Below are positions 1 to 5,417 of a DNA stretch of 5,472 nt, one piece after another. The notes under the pieces were generated by a model. It was not told where the DNA came from, searched no databases, and saw nothing but the letters and a program-made list of their open reading frames with translations. This stretch comes from JBGPLH01 sp041486365 [NCBI: Thermodesulfobacteriota bacterium]. Its GTDB lineage: Bacteria; JAUYMQ01. The stretch covers positions 1-5,472 of the forward strand of contig JBGPLH010000237.1 in assembly GCA_041486365.1 (NCBI GenBank), in the 5' to 3' direction. Each line of letters starts with the position of its first letter. Positions within the stretch are counted from its first letter, which is position 1. The translations under genes were made by a program, and so were the position numbers.

Positions 1-1463
1 AGAAGGGCCTGATCGGCCATCTTGATCACTTCCTCGCTCGACAGCGGGCTCTGGGGTAGCCGCGTGGCCACGCCGAGCGAGATCGTGATCGCGATCGGTG
101 TGCCGGCGGCGAGGATGGGGTGCTTCGCGACCGCGCGCCGGAGCCGCTCGGCCACCTCGATGCCGTCACGCAAATCGGTGTCGGGCAGGATGATCGCGAA
201 CTCGTCACCGCCGTAGCGCGCGGGCACATCCACCTCGCGCAGGCAGTCGCGCACGATCCGCGCCACCCGACGCAGCACCTGATCGCCGGTCTGGTGCCCG
301 TGGCTGTCGTTGATCCGCTTGAAGTCGTCGACGTCGAACATCACGAGCGAGAGCTTCTGGCGGAAGCGATCGGCGCGCTTGATCTCCTCCTGCACGCGCT
401 CCTGGAAGAAGCGATGGTTGTAGAGCTGCGTGAGCCCGTCCGTCCGTGAGAGTTGCTCCTTGGCTTCGTAGAGTCGCGCGTTCTCCACGGCGATCCCGGC
501 CTGCGTGGCCAGGGAGTTCATGGTGTTGAGATCGTCGGGATCGAGCGGTCGCGCGGGCGGCGGCTGATCCACGAGCAGGATCCCCAGCACGCGGCCCTTC
601 GCGCGGATCGGGAGCAGGATCCGCGGCCCCTGCTGCACGGGGCCGGGCGCCTCGAGGAACGCGCGCAGTCCTTCCGGGTCCACGCCCGTCTCACCCGAGG
701 GGACCCGCATCACCGGGCGCAGCGCGCCGTCGGGGGCAAGCAGGAAGAGCTCCGTGCGCGCCATCCCGAACGTCTCCCGCACGTCGCGCACGATGGTCTC
801 GATCACACGATCGGTGGAAAGCGTGTCGGAGAGCTCCCGCGCGATCCGATACAGCGTGTTCAGGTTGCCGACTGCCTTCTCCAGGCGCCGCTCCCCCGCG
901 CGAATCTCGGCGGCCAGCAGCGTATTCGAGATGAGCACCGGCACGAGGAGCGCCGCCATCGAGACGATCGCGAGCCATCGGCCGCGCGGGCCGGCCAGGA
1001 AATCGCCGTCAGGGCCCACCGCGGGCAAAGACGCGGCCGAGATCGCCGCGAGGAGGATCAGGAGCGCACCCAGCCGGGCGCCCACGTGTGTGACCGCGCC
1101 CACGATGACGATCAGGTAGAGCGGGAGCAGCACCGATCGCAGGCCGCCGGTGAGACGGACGAGCACCGCGCAGGCCGCGACATCGAGGACACCGGAGATC
1201 CAGGCCACGAGGGTGGGGCGGAGATCGTGCCGGGTGAGGGCGGACGCGGCGCGGTTCCAGAGCCAGAGGGCGGCGAGGGTCCCGAAGAAGAGGGGGCCGG
1301 GCGGAGGATCGCCCACGCGCAGGAGGAGAACCGCGATGGCGAGCGTGACCGCAAGCACGAGGTCGCGGTAGCGCACCCCGGCGAGCAGCTTCTGGCGCCG
1401 CTCCAGAAGGGAAGGAAAAAGAAGGCCCGAAGGGTCCGCGGGATCGTCCCGGCCGTCGCTCAC
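1..1463 (-). CDS. Membrane-bound GAF-GGDEF diguanylate cyclase (3' end cut by the window edge)
   Basis: Predicted to make cyclic di-GMP from two GTP at the inner membrane. I translated the minus strand from a GTG at 1463-1461; it stays open to the left edge, giving 487 full codons, so only about 10-20 C-terminal residues are missing. Residues 34-185 hold about six hydrophobic segments (near 34-50, 57-77, 83-103, 109-126, 129-148, 162-185), resembling the membrane sensor regions of PilS-like proteins. Residues 205-335 look like a GAF domain, and the GGDEF domain starts at TDGLTQLYNHRFF (341-353). The signature RYGGDEF ends at residue 422. Metal and substrate residues seen in PleD align without gaps: D377, N385, D394. 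The inhibitory I-site RxxD is intact (R409, D412), five residues before GGDEF. The start overlaps the deacetylase stop as GTGA, with GGAAAG seven bases upstream as a weak ribosome site. The last residue readable is Leu488 (CTN), where the family usually has Tyr (ADQALY). The GAF ligand is unknown. Confidence 0.93.
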   Translation of the reverse strand, partial: MSDGRDDPADPSGLLFPSLLERRQKLLAGVRYRDLVLAVTLAIAVLLLRVGDPPPGPLFFGTLAALWLWNRAASALTRHDLRPTLVAWISGVLDVAACAVLVRLTGGLRSVLLPLYLIVIVGAVTHVGARLGALLILLAAISAASLPAVGPDGDFLAGPRGRWLAIVSMAALLVPVLISNTLLAAEIRAGERRLEKAVGNLNTLYRIARELSDTLSTDRVIETIVRDVRETFGMARTELFLLAPDGALRPVMRVPSGETGVDPEGLRAFLEAPGPVQQGPRILLPIRAKGRVLGILLVDQPPPARPLDPDDLNTMNSLATQAGIAVENARLYEAKEQLSRTDGLTQLYNHRFFQERVQEEIKRADRFRQKLSLVMFDVDDFKRINDSHGHQTGDQVLRRVARIVRDCLREVDVPARYGGDEFAIILPDTDLRDGIEVAERLRRAVAKHPILAAGTPIAITISLGVATRLPQSPLSSEEVIKMADQAL

Positions 1464-2506
1464 CGGAGCGCTTTCCAGTAATCGCGCTGCGCCCGGCGCA
1501 CATACTCGGCCAGCTCGATCCCGAGCGGTGTGTCCGCGACTCCCCCGGGCCCGCGCGCCGGCGCGGGGTCCTCCATCAGGACGCCGGTCACCGCCTCCAC
1601 CGACTCCGCGAGCCCCTCGTAGGAGTAGCCTCCCTCCAGGGCAAGCACGAGCCGCCCGCCCGCGTGCCGGTCGGCGATCCCGCGCACGATGCGCGCGAGC
1701 TCGGCGAATCCTTCAGCCGTGACGCCCAGGCCGCCGAGCGGATCGAGCCGGTGCGCGTCGAACCCGGCCGAGACGAGGACCAGCTCGGGCTCGTAGGCGT
1801 CGGCCACGGGGACGAGGATCCGGCGGAAGGCAGCGACGATCTCGCCGTCCCCCATGCCACCGCGCATCGGCACGTTCACCGTGAAGCCGCGTCCGTCGCC
1901 CTCGCCCGTCTCGCGCACGTCTCCCGTCCCCGGGTAGAAGGGGTAGCGGTGGCTGGAGAAGTAAAGCACCTCCGGCGTGCGCCAGAAGCTTCCCTGGGTC
2001 CCGTTTCCGTGGTGGACGTCCCAGTCGATGGCGAGGACCCGCGTGAGCCCGTGCTTCACCCGTGCGTAGGTCGCCGCGATCGCCACGTTGTTGAAGAGGC
2101 AGAAGCCCATGGCGCGGGCGGCTTCCGCATGGTGGCCGGGCGGGCGCACAAGGGCGAAGCCGTTGTCGAGATCCCCGCCCATCACGCGATCGAGCAGCTC
2201 GAGCACGCCTCCCGCCGCGAGGAGCGCGATCTCGTAGCTTCGCGCGCAGGTGTAGGTATCGGCGTCGATCTGGTCGGACGCGTGATGGGACGTCTTCTCG
2301 ATCCGCGCGAGAAGGCCCTCGTGGTGGTTGAGCAGAATCTCCGCGATCGTGGCCGGCCGGGGCTGCACCAGGATCGCGCGCGCGAGGAGGCCGGACGCCT
2401 GCAGGCGACGGGTTACCGCGGCGAGGCGATCAGGGTTTTCCGGGTGGGGGTGAGTGGGCCGGTGGTCGAGGAAGCGGGGATCGAGGACGATTCCGGTGCG
2501 CGCCAT
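1460..2506 (-). CDS. Histone deacetylase family zinc amidohydrolase (class II-like, AcuC/HDAH/APAH superfamily)
   Basis: Predicted cytoplasmic, zinc-dependent hydrolase that removes acetyl or other acyl groups from amide substrates such as acetyl-lysine or acetylpolyamines. The 348-residue protein covers the whole family domain. Visible motifs in order: HPENPDRL (21-28, first-loop region), RPPGHHAEAA (121-130) with the paired catalytic His125 and His126, MGFCLFNNVAIAA (133-145), IDWDVHHGNGTQ (160-171) with zinc ligands Asp163 and His165, YPGTG (191-195), SAGFDAHRLDPLGG (246-259) with zinc ligand Asp250, and LEGGYSYEGL (290-299) with the transition-state Tyr294. All catalytic positions are present, so it should be active. 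No signal peptide is seen. The ATG at 2506 is preceded by GGAGAAAGG, ending four bases before the start. The stop overlaps the GTG of the cyclase by four bases, so the two form an operon. The substrate cannot be read from sequence; bacterial members range over AcuC, polyamine deacetylases and broad amidohydrolases. Confidence 0.95.
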   Translation of the reverse strand: MARTGIVLDPRFLDHRPTHPHPENPDRLAAVTRRLQASGLLARAILVQPRPATIAEILLNHHEGLLARIEKTSHHASDQIDADTYTCARSYEIALLAAGGVLELLDRVMGGDLDNGFALVRPPGHHAEAARAMGFCLFNNVAIAATYARVKHGLTRVLAIDWDVHHGNGTQGSFWRTPEVLYFSSHRYPFYPGTGDVRETGEGDGRGFTVNVPMRGGMGDGEIVAAFRRILVPVADAYEPELVLVSAGFDAHRLDPLGGLGVTAEGFAELARIVRGIADRHAGGRLVLALEGGYSYEGLAESVEAVTGVLMEDPAPARGPGGVADTPLGIELAEYVRRAQRDYWKALR

Positions 2507-2531
2507 GGAGCCTTTCTCCGCCCGGGGCCGG

Positions 2532-2557
2532 CCGGGCGCGCCCCCCGGGGCGCCCGG
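2532..2557. repeat. GC-rich inverted repeat upstream of the deacetylase start
   Basis: CCGGGCGC (2532-2539) and GCGCCCGG (2550-2557) are perfect complements around a 10-base centre. A competing fold pairs CGCCCC (2539-2544) with GGGGCG (2547-2552). The element begins 26 bases before the deacetylase ATG, so if transcription starts further upstream it would form a very stable stem in that mRNA leader. It may instead be a protein-binding dyad. There is no T-run on either side, so it is not a classical terminator. In GC-rich DNA some such palindromes arise by chance. Confidence 0.4.
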
Positions 2558-2635
2558 ATCGCACGCGCGACACCCCGATTCAGAATTCAGACCCGACTAT
2601 CCTAATCCAACGGGCGGCGGCGCGAAAGCGTCCCG

Positions 2636-2665
2636 TTGACACTCGCGGCAAACGGCCCCTATCAT
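2636..2665 (+). promoter_or_regulatory. Sigma70-type promoter for the acyltransferase-glycosyltransferase operon
   Basis: A perfect -35 box TTGACA (2636-2641) is followed after 18 bases by TATCAT (2660-2665), five of six matches to the -10 consensus. The predicted start is near 2672, giving a leader of about 90 bases before the TTG start at 2764. The match stands out because the surroundings are very GC-rich. No equally good promoter is seen on the minus strand for the divergent deacetylase. The best minus candidate is TTTCGC (2627-2622), 17 bases, TAGGAT (2604-2599), which is weak. Confidence 0.72.
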
Positions 2666-2709
2666 CGGCGCGCTCGTATCTGGTCGATCCGCCCTCTCTT
2701 ATAGAACGG

Positions 2710-2756
2710 CCCTCCCTCCGGGAGGGACCTTGGAGGGCGGGACCTTCGGGCGAAGG
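2710..2756 (+). promoter_or_regulatory. Two-hairpin mRNA leader next to the Shine-Dalgarno
   Basis: The first stem pairs CCCTCCC (2710-2716) with GGGAGGG (2720-2726) around a TCC loop, a perfect seven-pair hairpin. The second pairs CCTTC (2743-2747) with GAAGG (2752-2756) around GGGC. Its right arm covers the first half of the ribosome site AAGGAGG (2753-2759). The CCTCC runs in the first stem could alternatively pair with the GGAGG of the ribosome site, so two exclusive folds are possible. An eight-base direct repeat GGGACCTT (2724-2731 and 2739-2746) lies between them. No T-run follows, so control would act on translation rather than termination. That role is inference. Confidence 0.4.
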
Positions 2757-2759
2757 AGG
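2753..2759 (+). promoter_or_regulatory. Strong ribosome-binding site that decides a TTG start
   Basis: AAGGAGG is a full Shine-Dalgarno, four bases before TTG at 2764-2766. It favours the TTG over the in-frame ATG at 2794, which has no comparable site before it. Confidence 0.75.
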
Positions 2760-2763
2760 CGCC

Positions 2764-3804
2764 TTGACGGCGGCGCGCGATCGCGATGCAGGGATGGAAG
2801 AGCTTCTCTCGGATCTCGGGGAACGGATCGACGCGCAGATCGCCCTGCGGCGCCGCCTCTTCGAGGAGCGGGCCCGCGCGCGCCGGCCGGCGGGTGGCGG
2901 CTCGGCGCGGATCCGGGAGACGCAGTCCCGGCTGAACACCGCGATCGCCTCCATCGGGGACCGGATCGAGGCGATCGATCGGGAGCGCCGCGCGCGGCGC
3001 TCCCCGGGGAAACGCCCGGCGTTCCGTCTCTCGGAGATCCGCCGTCTCGTGGGACAGGCCCGGCGGCTGACGCGCACCGAGATCGTCGACGACTTCGGCC
3101 TCGACGTCGACTTCCACGACACCCTCCGGCCCTTCCTGGAATTCCTCTACGAGCGCTATTTCCGCGTGGATGCCGAGGGGGCGGACAGGGCGATTCCGAC
3201 CGAGGGGCCCGCGATCCTCGTGGCCAACCGGGGCGGACCCTTCTGCTACGACGCGATCATGACGGCCGAGGCGGCCCGGCGCGCCCGTCCCGAAAGGCGA
3301 GTGAGATTCCTGCTCGATGACGTCCTCTCGGCCGCTCCGGGAATCGGACCGCTCCTCGTGCGCATGGGCGGGGTCCGCGCGGCGAAGGAAAACGCGCGGC
3401 GGCTGCTGGAGGGCGGGCAGGTGGTGCTGTTCCTCCATGAGCCGGCACGGGCCGGGGACGAGGCCGCGCCCGTTCCGGCCTATGCGAGGCTCGCAGTGCG
3501 CTTCGGGTTGCCCCTGGTCCCGGTGGCGATCCTCGGCGCGGAGGAAGCCCAGCCGGTCATCGGCCGAGCACCGGCGCTGGCGAGACTCCTGCGCATGCCC
3601 GACTTCCCAATCACCCTGACGGGACCGCTCCCGCTCCCCGTGAAGTTCCGGATCCGATTCGGCGAGCCGATCGCGCCGGCCAGGCCCCGGGGCCGCAAGG
3701 CCGCCGAAGCGGCGGCGGCTGCCCTGCACGATCGGACCCGCGCGCGCCTCGTCGCGATGCACCACGCCCTGCGCGCCGCCCGCAAGTCGATCCTCCTCGG
3801 CTGA
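2764..3804 (+). CDS. PlsC/LPLAT-like acyltransferase homologue with altered active-site motifs
   Basis: The fold is that of the lysophospholipid / glycerol acyltransferases that move fatty acyl chains onto lipid acceptors at the cytoplasmic face of the membrane. The protein has 346 residues. Residues 11-80 are rich in Arg, Glu and Leu and look coiled-coil. Residues 105-135 (EIVDDFGLDVDF, then RPFLEFLYERYFRV) are the lead-in I know from a myxobacterial-type acyltransferase group. The body follows: ILVANRGGPFCYDAIM (151-166), GGVRAAKENARRLLEGG (202-218), VVLFLHEPAR (220-229), LPLVPVAILGAEEAQP (249-264) and RIRFGEPI (296-303). In active relatives block I reads NHSG...D and block III FPEGTR. Here His is Arg156 (Asp163 is kept) and block III is LHEPAR (224-229, Glu226 and Arg229 kept). 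There are no membrane segments. It leads a two-gene operon with the glycosyltransferase. It could be an enzyme with changed chemistry or a non-catalytic paralogue. Family is fairly certain; activity is not. Confidence 0.88.
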   Translation: MTAARDRDAGMEELLSDLGERIDAQIALRRRLFEERARARRPAGGGSARIRETQSRLNTAIASIGDRIEAIDRERRARRSPGKRPAFRLSEIRRLVGQARRLTRTEIVDDFGLDVDFHDTLRPFLEFLYERYFRVDAEGADRAIPTEGPAILVANRGGPFCYDAIMTAEAARRARPERRVRFLLDDVLSAAPGIGPLLVRMGGVRAAKENARRLLEGGQVVLFLHEPARAGDEAAPVPAYARLAVRFGLPLVPVAILGAEEAQPVIGRAPALARLLRMPDFPITLTGPLPLPVKFRIRFGEPIAPARPRGRKAAEAAAAALHDRTRARLVAMHHALRAARKSILLG

Positions 3805-3808
3805 TCCG

Positions 3809-5230
3809 TTGCTTCTCCTCCCCGCGACTTCCCCTTCGCTCTCCCGCGCGGGCTTCGCCCTCCTGGTCCTGCTCGCCGGGGCGCTCTTCCTGGCCGGTCT
3901 GGGGACGGTGGGGATCCGCCGCGCCCAGGAAGCGCGCGTCGCGGAGGTGGCGCGCGAGATGCTCACGTCGGGGGAGTGGCTGGTCCCGGAGCTGAACGCG
4001 CGGGTGCGGTTGCAGAAACCGCCGCTGGCCTACTGGGCCGTGGCGGCTTCCTATCGGGCCCTCGGCCGGGTGAACGAGACGGCCGCGCGGCTTCCCTCGG
4101 CGCTCTGCGCCCTGGCGACCGTGCTCCTCACGGCGGCGCTCGCGGGCCGGTTCTTCGGTCCGCGGGCGGGGTTCCTCGCGGGGGCGATGCTCGCCACCAC
4201 CCGAATCTTCCTTCAGCAGGCCCGCCGCGCCGAGACCGACGTCCCGCTCACGCTCTTCGTCACGCTCGCCCTGTTCGCCTTCGATCGGGGATTCCGCGAG
4301 GGCCGCGCCGCCTGGAGGGTGATCTTCTTCATCGCGATGGGACTCGGTTTCCTCGCGAAGGGGGTGCCGGGCGTGGTGATCCCGCTCCTGGCCACGATCG
4401 GCTGGCTTCTCTGGGAGCGGCGCGGACGGGACGCACTGCGCCCGTCCTTCCTCTTCGGGATCCTGCTCACGGCGGCGGTCGTTGTTCCCTGGTACGCCTA
4501 CGTGTACCGGCTTCACCCCGACGCGGGCGCCACGTTTCAGGCGGAAACGCTGCGGCGCATCACCGCCGAGGCGCCCCACGCGGAGCCGATCGTGTATTAC
4601 GTCTACCGGCTCCCCGTGGACACGTTCCCCTGGATTGCCCTGCTGCCTCTTGCAATCGCCGCGCTCCGGGCGGATCCCGGCGCGCGCCGAGCCGCCCGGC
4701 TCCCCGCCGCGTGGCTCGTCGGCGGCCTCGCCTTCCTCACCGCGCTCGTCGGGAAGCAGCCCCACTACCTCGTACCGCTTGCCCCGGCCATGGCGATCCT
4801 GTGCGCCGGCGGCATGGACCGCGCCATTGCGGGCGCGCGCCGGCCGTGGCTCACGCCGCGCTCGCTTGCGGTGCTCCTCGCGGTGGTGGCCGCGGCAGAG
4901 CTCACCTTCGTCGTCGTGGCCGAGCCGCGCATGTTCGCGCGCGAGTCCCCGCGGGTGATCTGCTCGGAGGCGGGGCGCCGCATCGGCGAAGCCCCCGTCG
5001 TCTTCTATCGGTTCGACGATTCGGTCTGCGTCTTCTACTTGCGACGCACCGCGGAGGTGCTGCCGGACGAAGCCGCGCTCTCGCGTGCGCTCGCGCGGCA
5101 ACCCGCCGCGTATGTGCTCACGACGCCCGCGCAGGTGGGTGCGGCGCCGCTGCGGGGGCGGCCGGAGGTCTACCGCGGTCAGACCAACGGCCGTGCCATC
5201 GCGCTCCTCGCTCCGCCGGGTCCGCCGTGA
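3809..5230 (+). CDS. ArnT/PMT-type polytopic glycosyltransferase (GT-C, GT83-like)
   Basis: Predicted inner-membrane enzyme that transfers a sugar from a polyprenyl-phosphate donor to a lipid, glycan or protein on the periplasmic side. It has 473 residues, shorter than ArnT (about 550), with about ten hydrophobic segments (first at 14-32, last near 350-370) and a reduced soluble tail (371-473). Family landmarks: QEARVAEVAREML (40-52) with the acidic Glu41 in the first periplasmic loop, SGEWLVPELN (54-63), LQKPPLAYW (68-76), AARLPSAL (92-99), RRAETDVPLTLF (139-150), GFLAKGVPGVVIP (180-192) and GKQPHYLVPLAPAMAIL (315-331). Where many relatives read DEAR, this one reads QEAR. The TTG start lies four bases after the upstream stop with no Shine-Dalgarno, so it probably relies on reinitiation. 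The next in-frame starts (GTG 3908, ATG 3956) would cut into or remove the first membrane segment and conserved loop. Sugar and acceptor are unknown. Confidence 0.9.
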   Translation: MLLLPATSPSLSRAGFALLVLLAGALFLAGLGTVGIRRAQEARVAEVAREMLTSGEWLVPELNARVRLQKPPLAYWAVAASYRALGRVNETAARLPSALCALATVLLTAALAGRFFGPRAGFLAGAMLATTRIFLQQARRAETDVPLTLFVTLALFAFDRGFREGRAAWRVIFFIAMGLGFLAKGVPGVVIPLLATIGWLLWERRGRDALRPSFLFGILLTAAVVVPWYAYVYRLHPDAGATFQAETLRRITAEAPHAEPIVYYVYRLPVDTFPWIALLPLAIAALRADPGARRAARLPAAWLVGGLAFLTALVGKQPHYLVPLAPAMAILCAGGMDRAIAGARRPWLTPRSLAVLLAVVAAAELTFVVVAEPRMFARESPRVICSEAGRRIGEAPVVFYRFDDSVCVFYLRRTAEVLPDEAALSRALARQPAAYVLTTPAQVGAAPLRGRPEVYRGQTNGRAIALLAPPGPP

Positions 5231-5269
5231 CGCCGCCCGATCGTCGTCCGAAGGACCTCGCCGCGCCTC

Positions 5270-5305
5270 GAGAAGGCATTACTGTTTGACAGGTCGAGCC
5301 TTTTC
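5270..5305. repeat. Nested dyad centred on the -35 box
   Basis: The outer arms GAGAAGGC (5270-5277) and GCCTTTTC (5298-5305) pair over eight positions with one G-T wobble. Inside them CTGT (5282-5285) and ACAG (5289-5292) pair around TTG. The two dyads share nearly the same centre (5287-5288), on the TTGACA of the downstream promoter. It may be an operator. It could also act as a weak terminator for the glycosyltransferase transcript, since it lies 40 bases past that stop, but only a poor T-tract (ATTTA) follows. Confidence 0.45.
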
Positions 5306-5314
5306 ATTTAGGCT
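5286..5314 (+). promoter_or_regulatory. Probable sigma70-type promoter for the gene starting at 5418
   Basis: TTGACA (5286-5291) is followed after 17 bases by TAGGCT (5309-5314), which keeps the three most conserved -10 positions (T, A and final T). The predicted start is near 5321, leaving a leader of about 97 bases. The surrounding 5271-5355 is clearly more AT-rich than the rest of the window, as expected of a promoter region. Confidence 0.6.
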
Positions 5315-5325
5315 GGCGGGGCGAC

Positions 5326-5353
5326 AAAAAGATCAATGAAATTGAGTATTTTT
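5326..5353 (+). repeat. AT-rich stem in the leader of the right-edge gene
   Basis: AAAAA (5326-5330) can pair with TTTTT (5349-5353). Inside, TCAAT (5333-5337) pairs perfectly with ATTGA (5341-5345) around a GAA loop, with a small internal loop between the two stems. The element sits just after the predicted transcription start. It could be a leader hairpin or a binding dyad; the AT pairs make the RNA stem weak. Confidence 0.35.
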
Positions 5354-5362
5354 AGCGCAAGC

Positions 5363-5399
5363 GGGCTTTCGCCGAACCGCGGCTGGGGCTTTCGCCGAA
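5363..5399 (+). repeat. 14-bp direct repeat in the leader
   Basis: GGGCTTTCGCCGAA occurs exactly twice, at 5363-5376 and 5386-5399, with nine bases between (period 23). Each copy contains the near-palindrome TTCGCCGAA and can form a small GGC-TTTC-GCC hairpin. The second copy ends seven bases before the AGGAG ribosome site. The 23-base period is about two helical turns and not a multiple of three, which favours a binding or RNA element over a coding repeat. Confidence 0.6.
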
Positions 5400-5406
5400 G
5401 AGGGGG

Positions 5407-5411
5407 AGGAG
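5407..5411 (+). promoter_or_regulatory. Ribosome-binding site of the right-edge gene
   Basis: AGGAG within a purine run (5398-5411) lies six bases before the ATG at 5418, ideal spacing. It decides this start over the earlier ATG at 5336, which lacks a comparable site and is in another frame. Confidence 0.7.
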
Positions 5412-5417
5412 CGTCGA

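Noticed and set aside
453-1481. A 342-codon plus-strand open frame opposite the diguanylate cyclase
   Set aside because: Arg/Glu/Gln/His-rich with no recognisable motif. The minus-strand frame has complete GAF and GGDEF landmarks.
2578-2591. Tandem ATTCAGA ATTCAGA in the divergent region
   Set aside because: Only two seven-base units, short enough to arise by chance; no link to another element was seen.
1664-2605. A 313-codon plus-strand open frame opposite the deacetylase
   Set aside because: It is a shadow of the deacetylase, whose catalytic motifs are all on the minus strand; no ribosome site or family motif supports it.
2599-2627. Minus-strand promoter candidate TTTCGC-N17-TAGGAT for the deacetylase
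   Set aside because: Only three and four matches to the two consensus boxes; too weak to list, although a promoter must exist somewhere upstream of 2506.
2662-3966. A 434-codon minus-strand open frame opposite the acyltransferase homologue
   Set aside because: Low-complexity composition. It would run against the strong promoter, ribosome site and conserved acyltransferase blocks on the plus strand.
3611-5101. A 496-codon open frame on the minus strand opposite the glycosyltransferase
   Set aside because: Its product is a low-complexity Arg/Gly/Glu/His-rich string with no domain, while the plus strand carries clear family motifs and membrane segments. Long antisense frames are common in GC-rich genes.
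5246-5256. GTCC-GAA-GGAC hairpin as a terminator after the glycosyltransferase
   Set aside because: Four base pairs and no T-run follow, so it is too weak for an intrinsic terminator.
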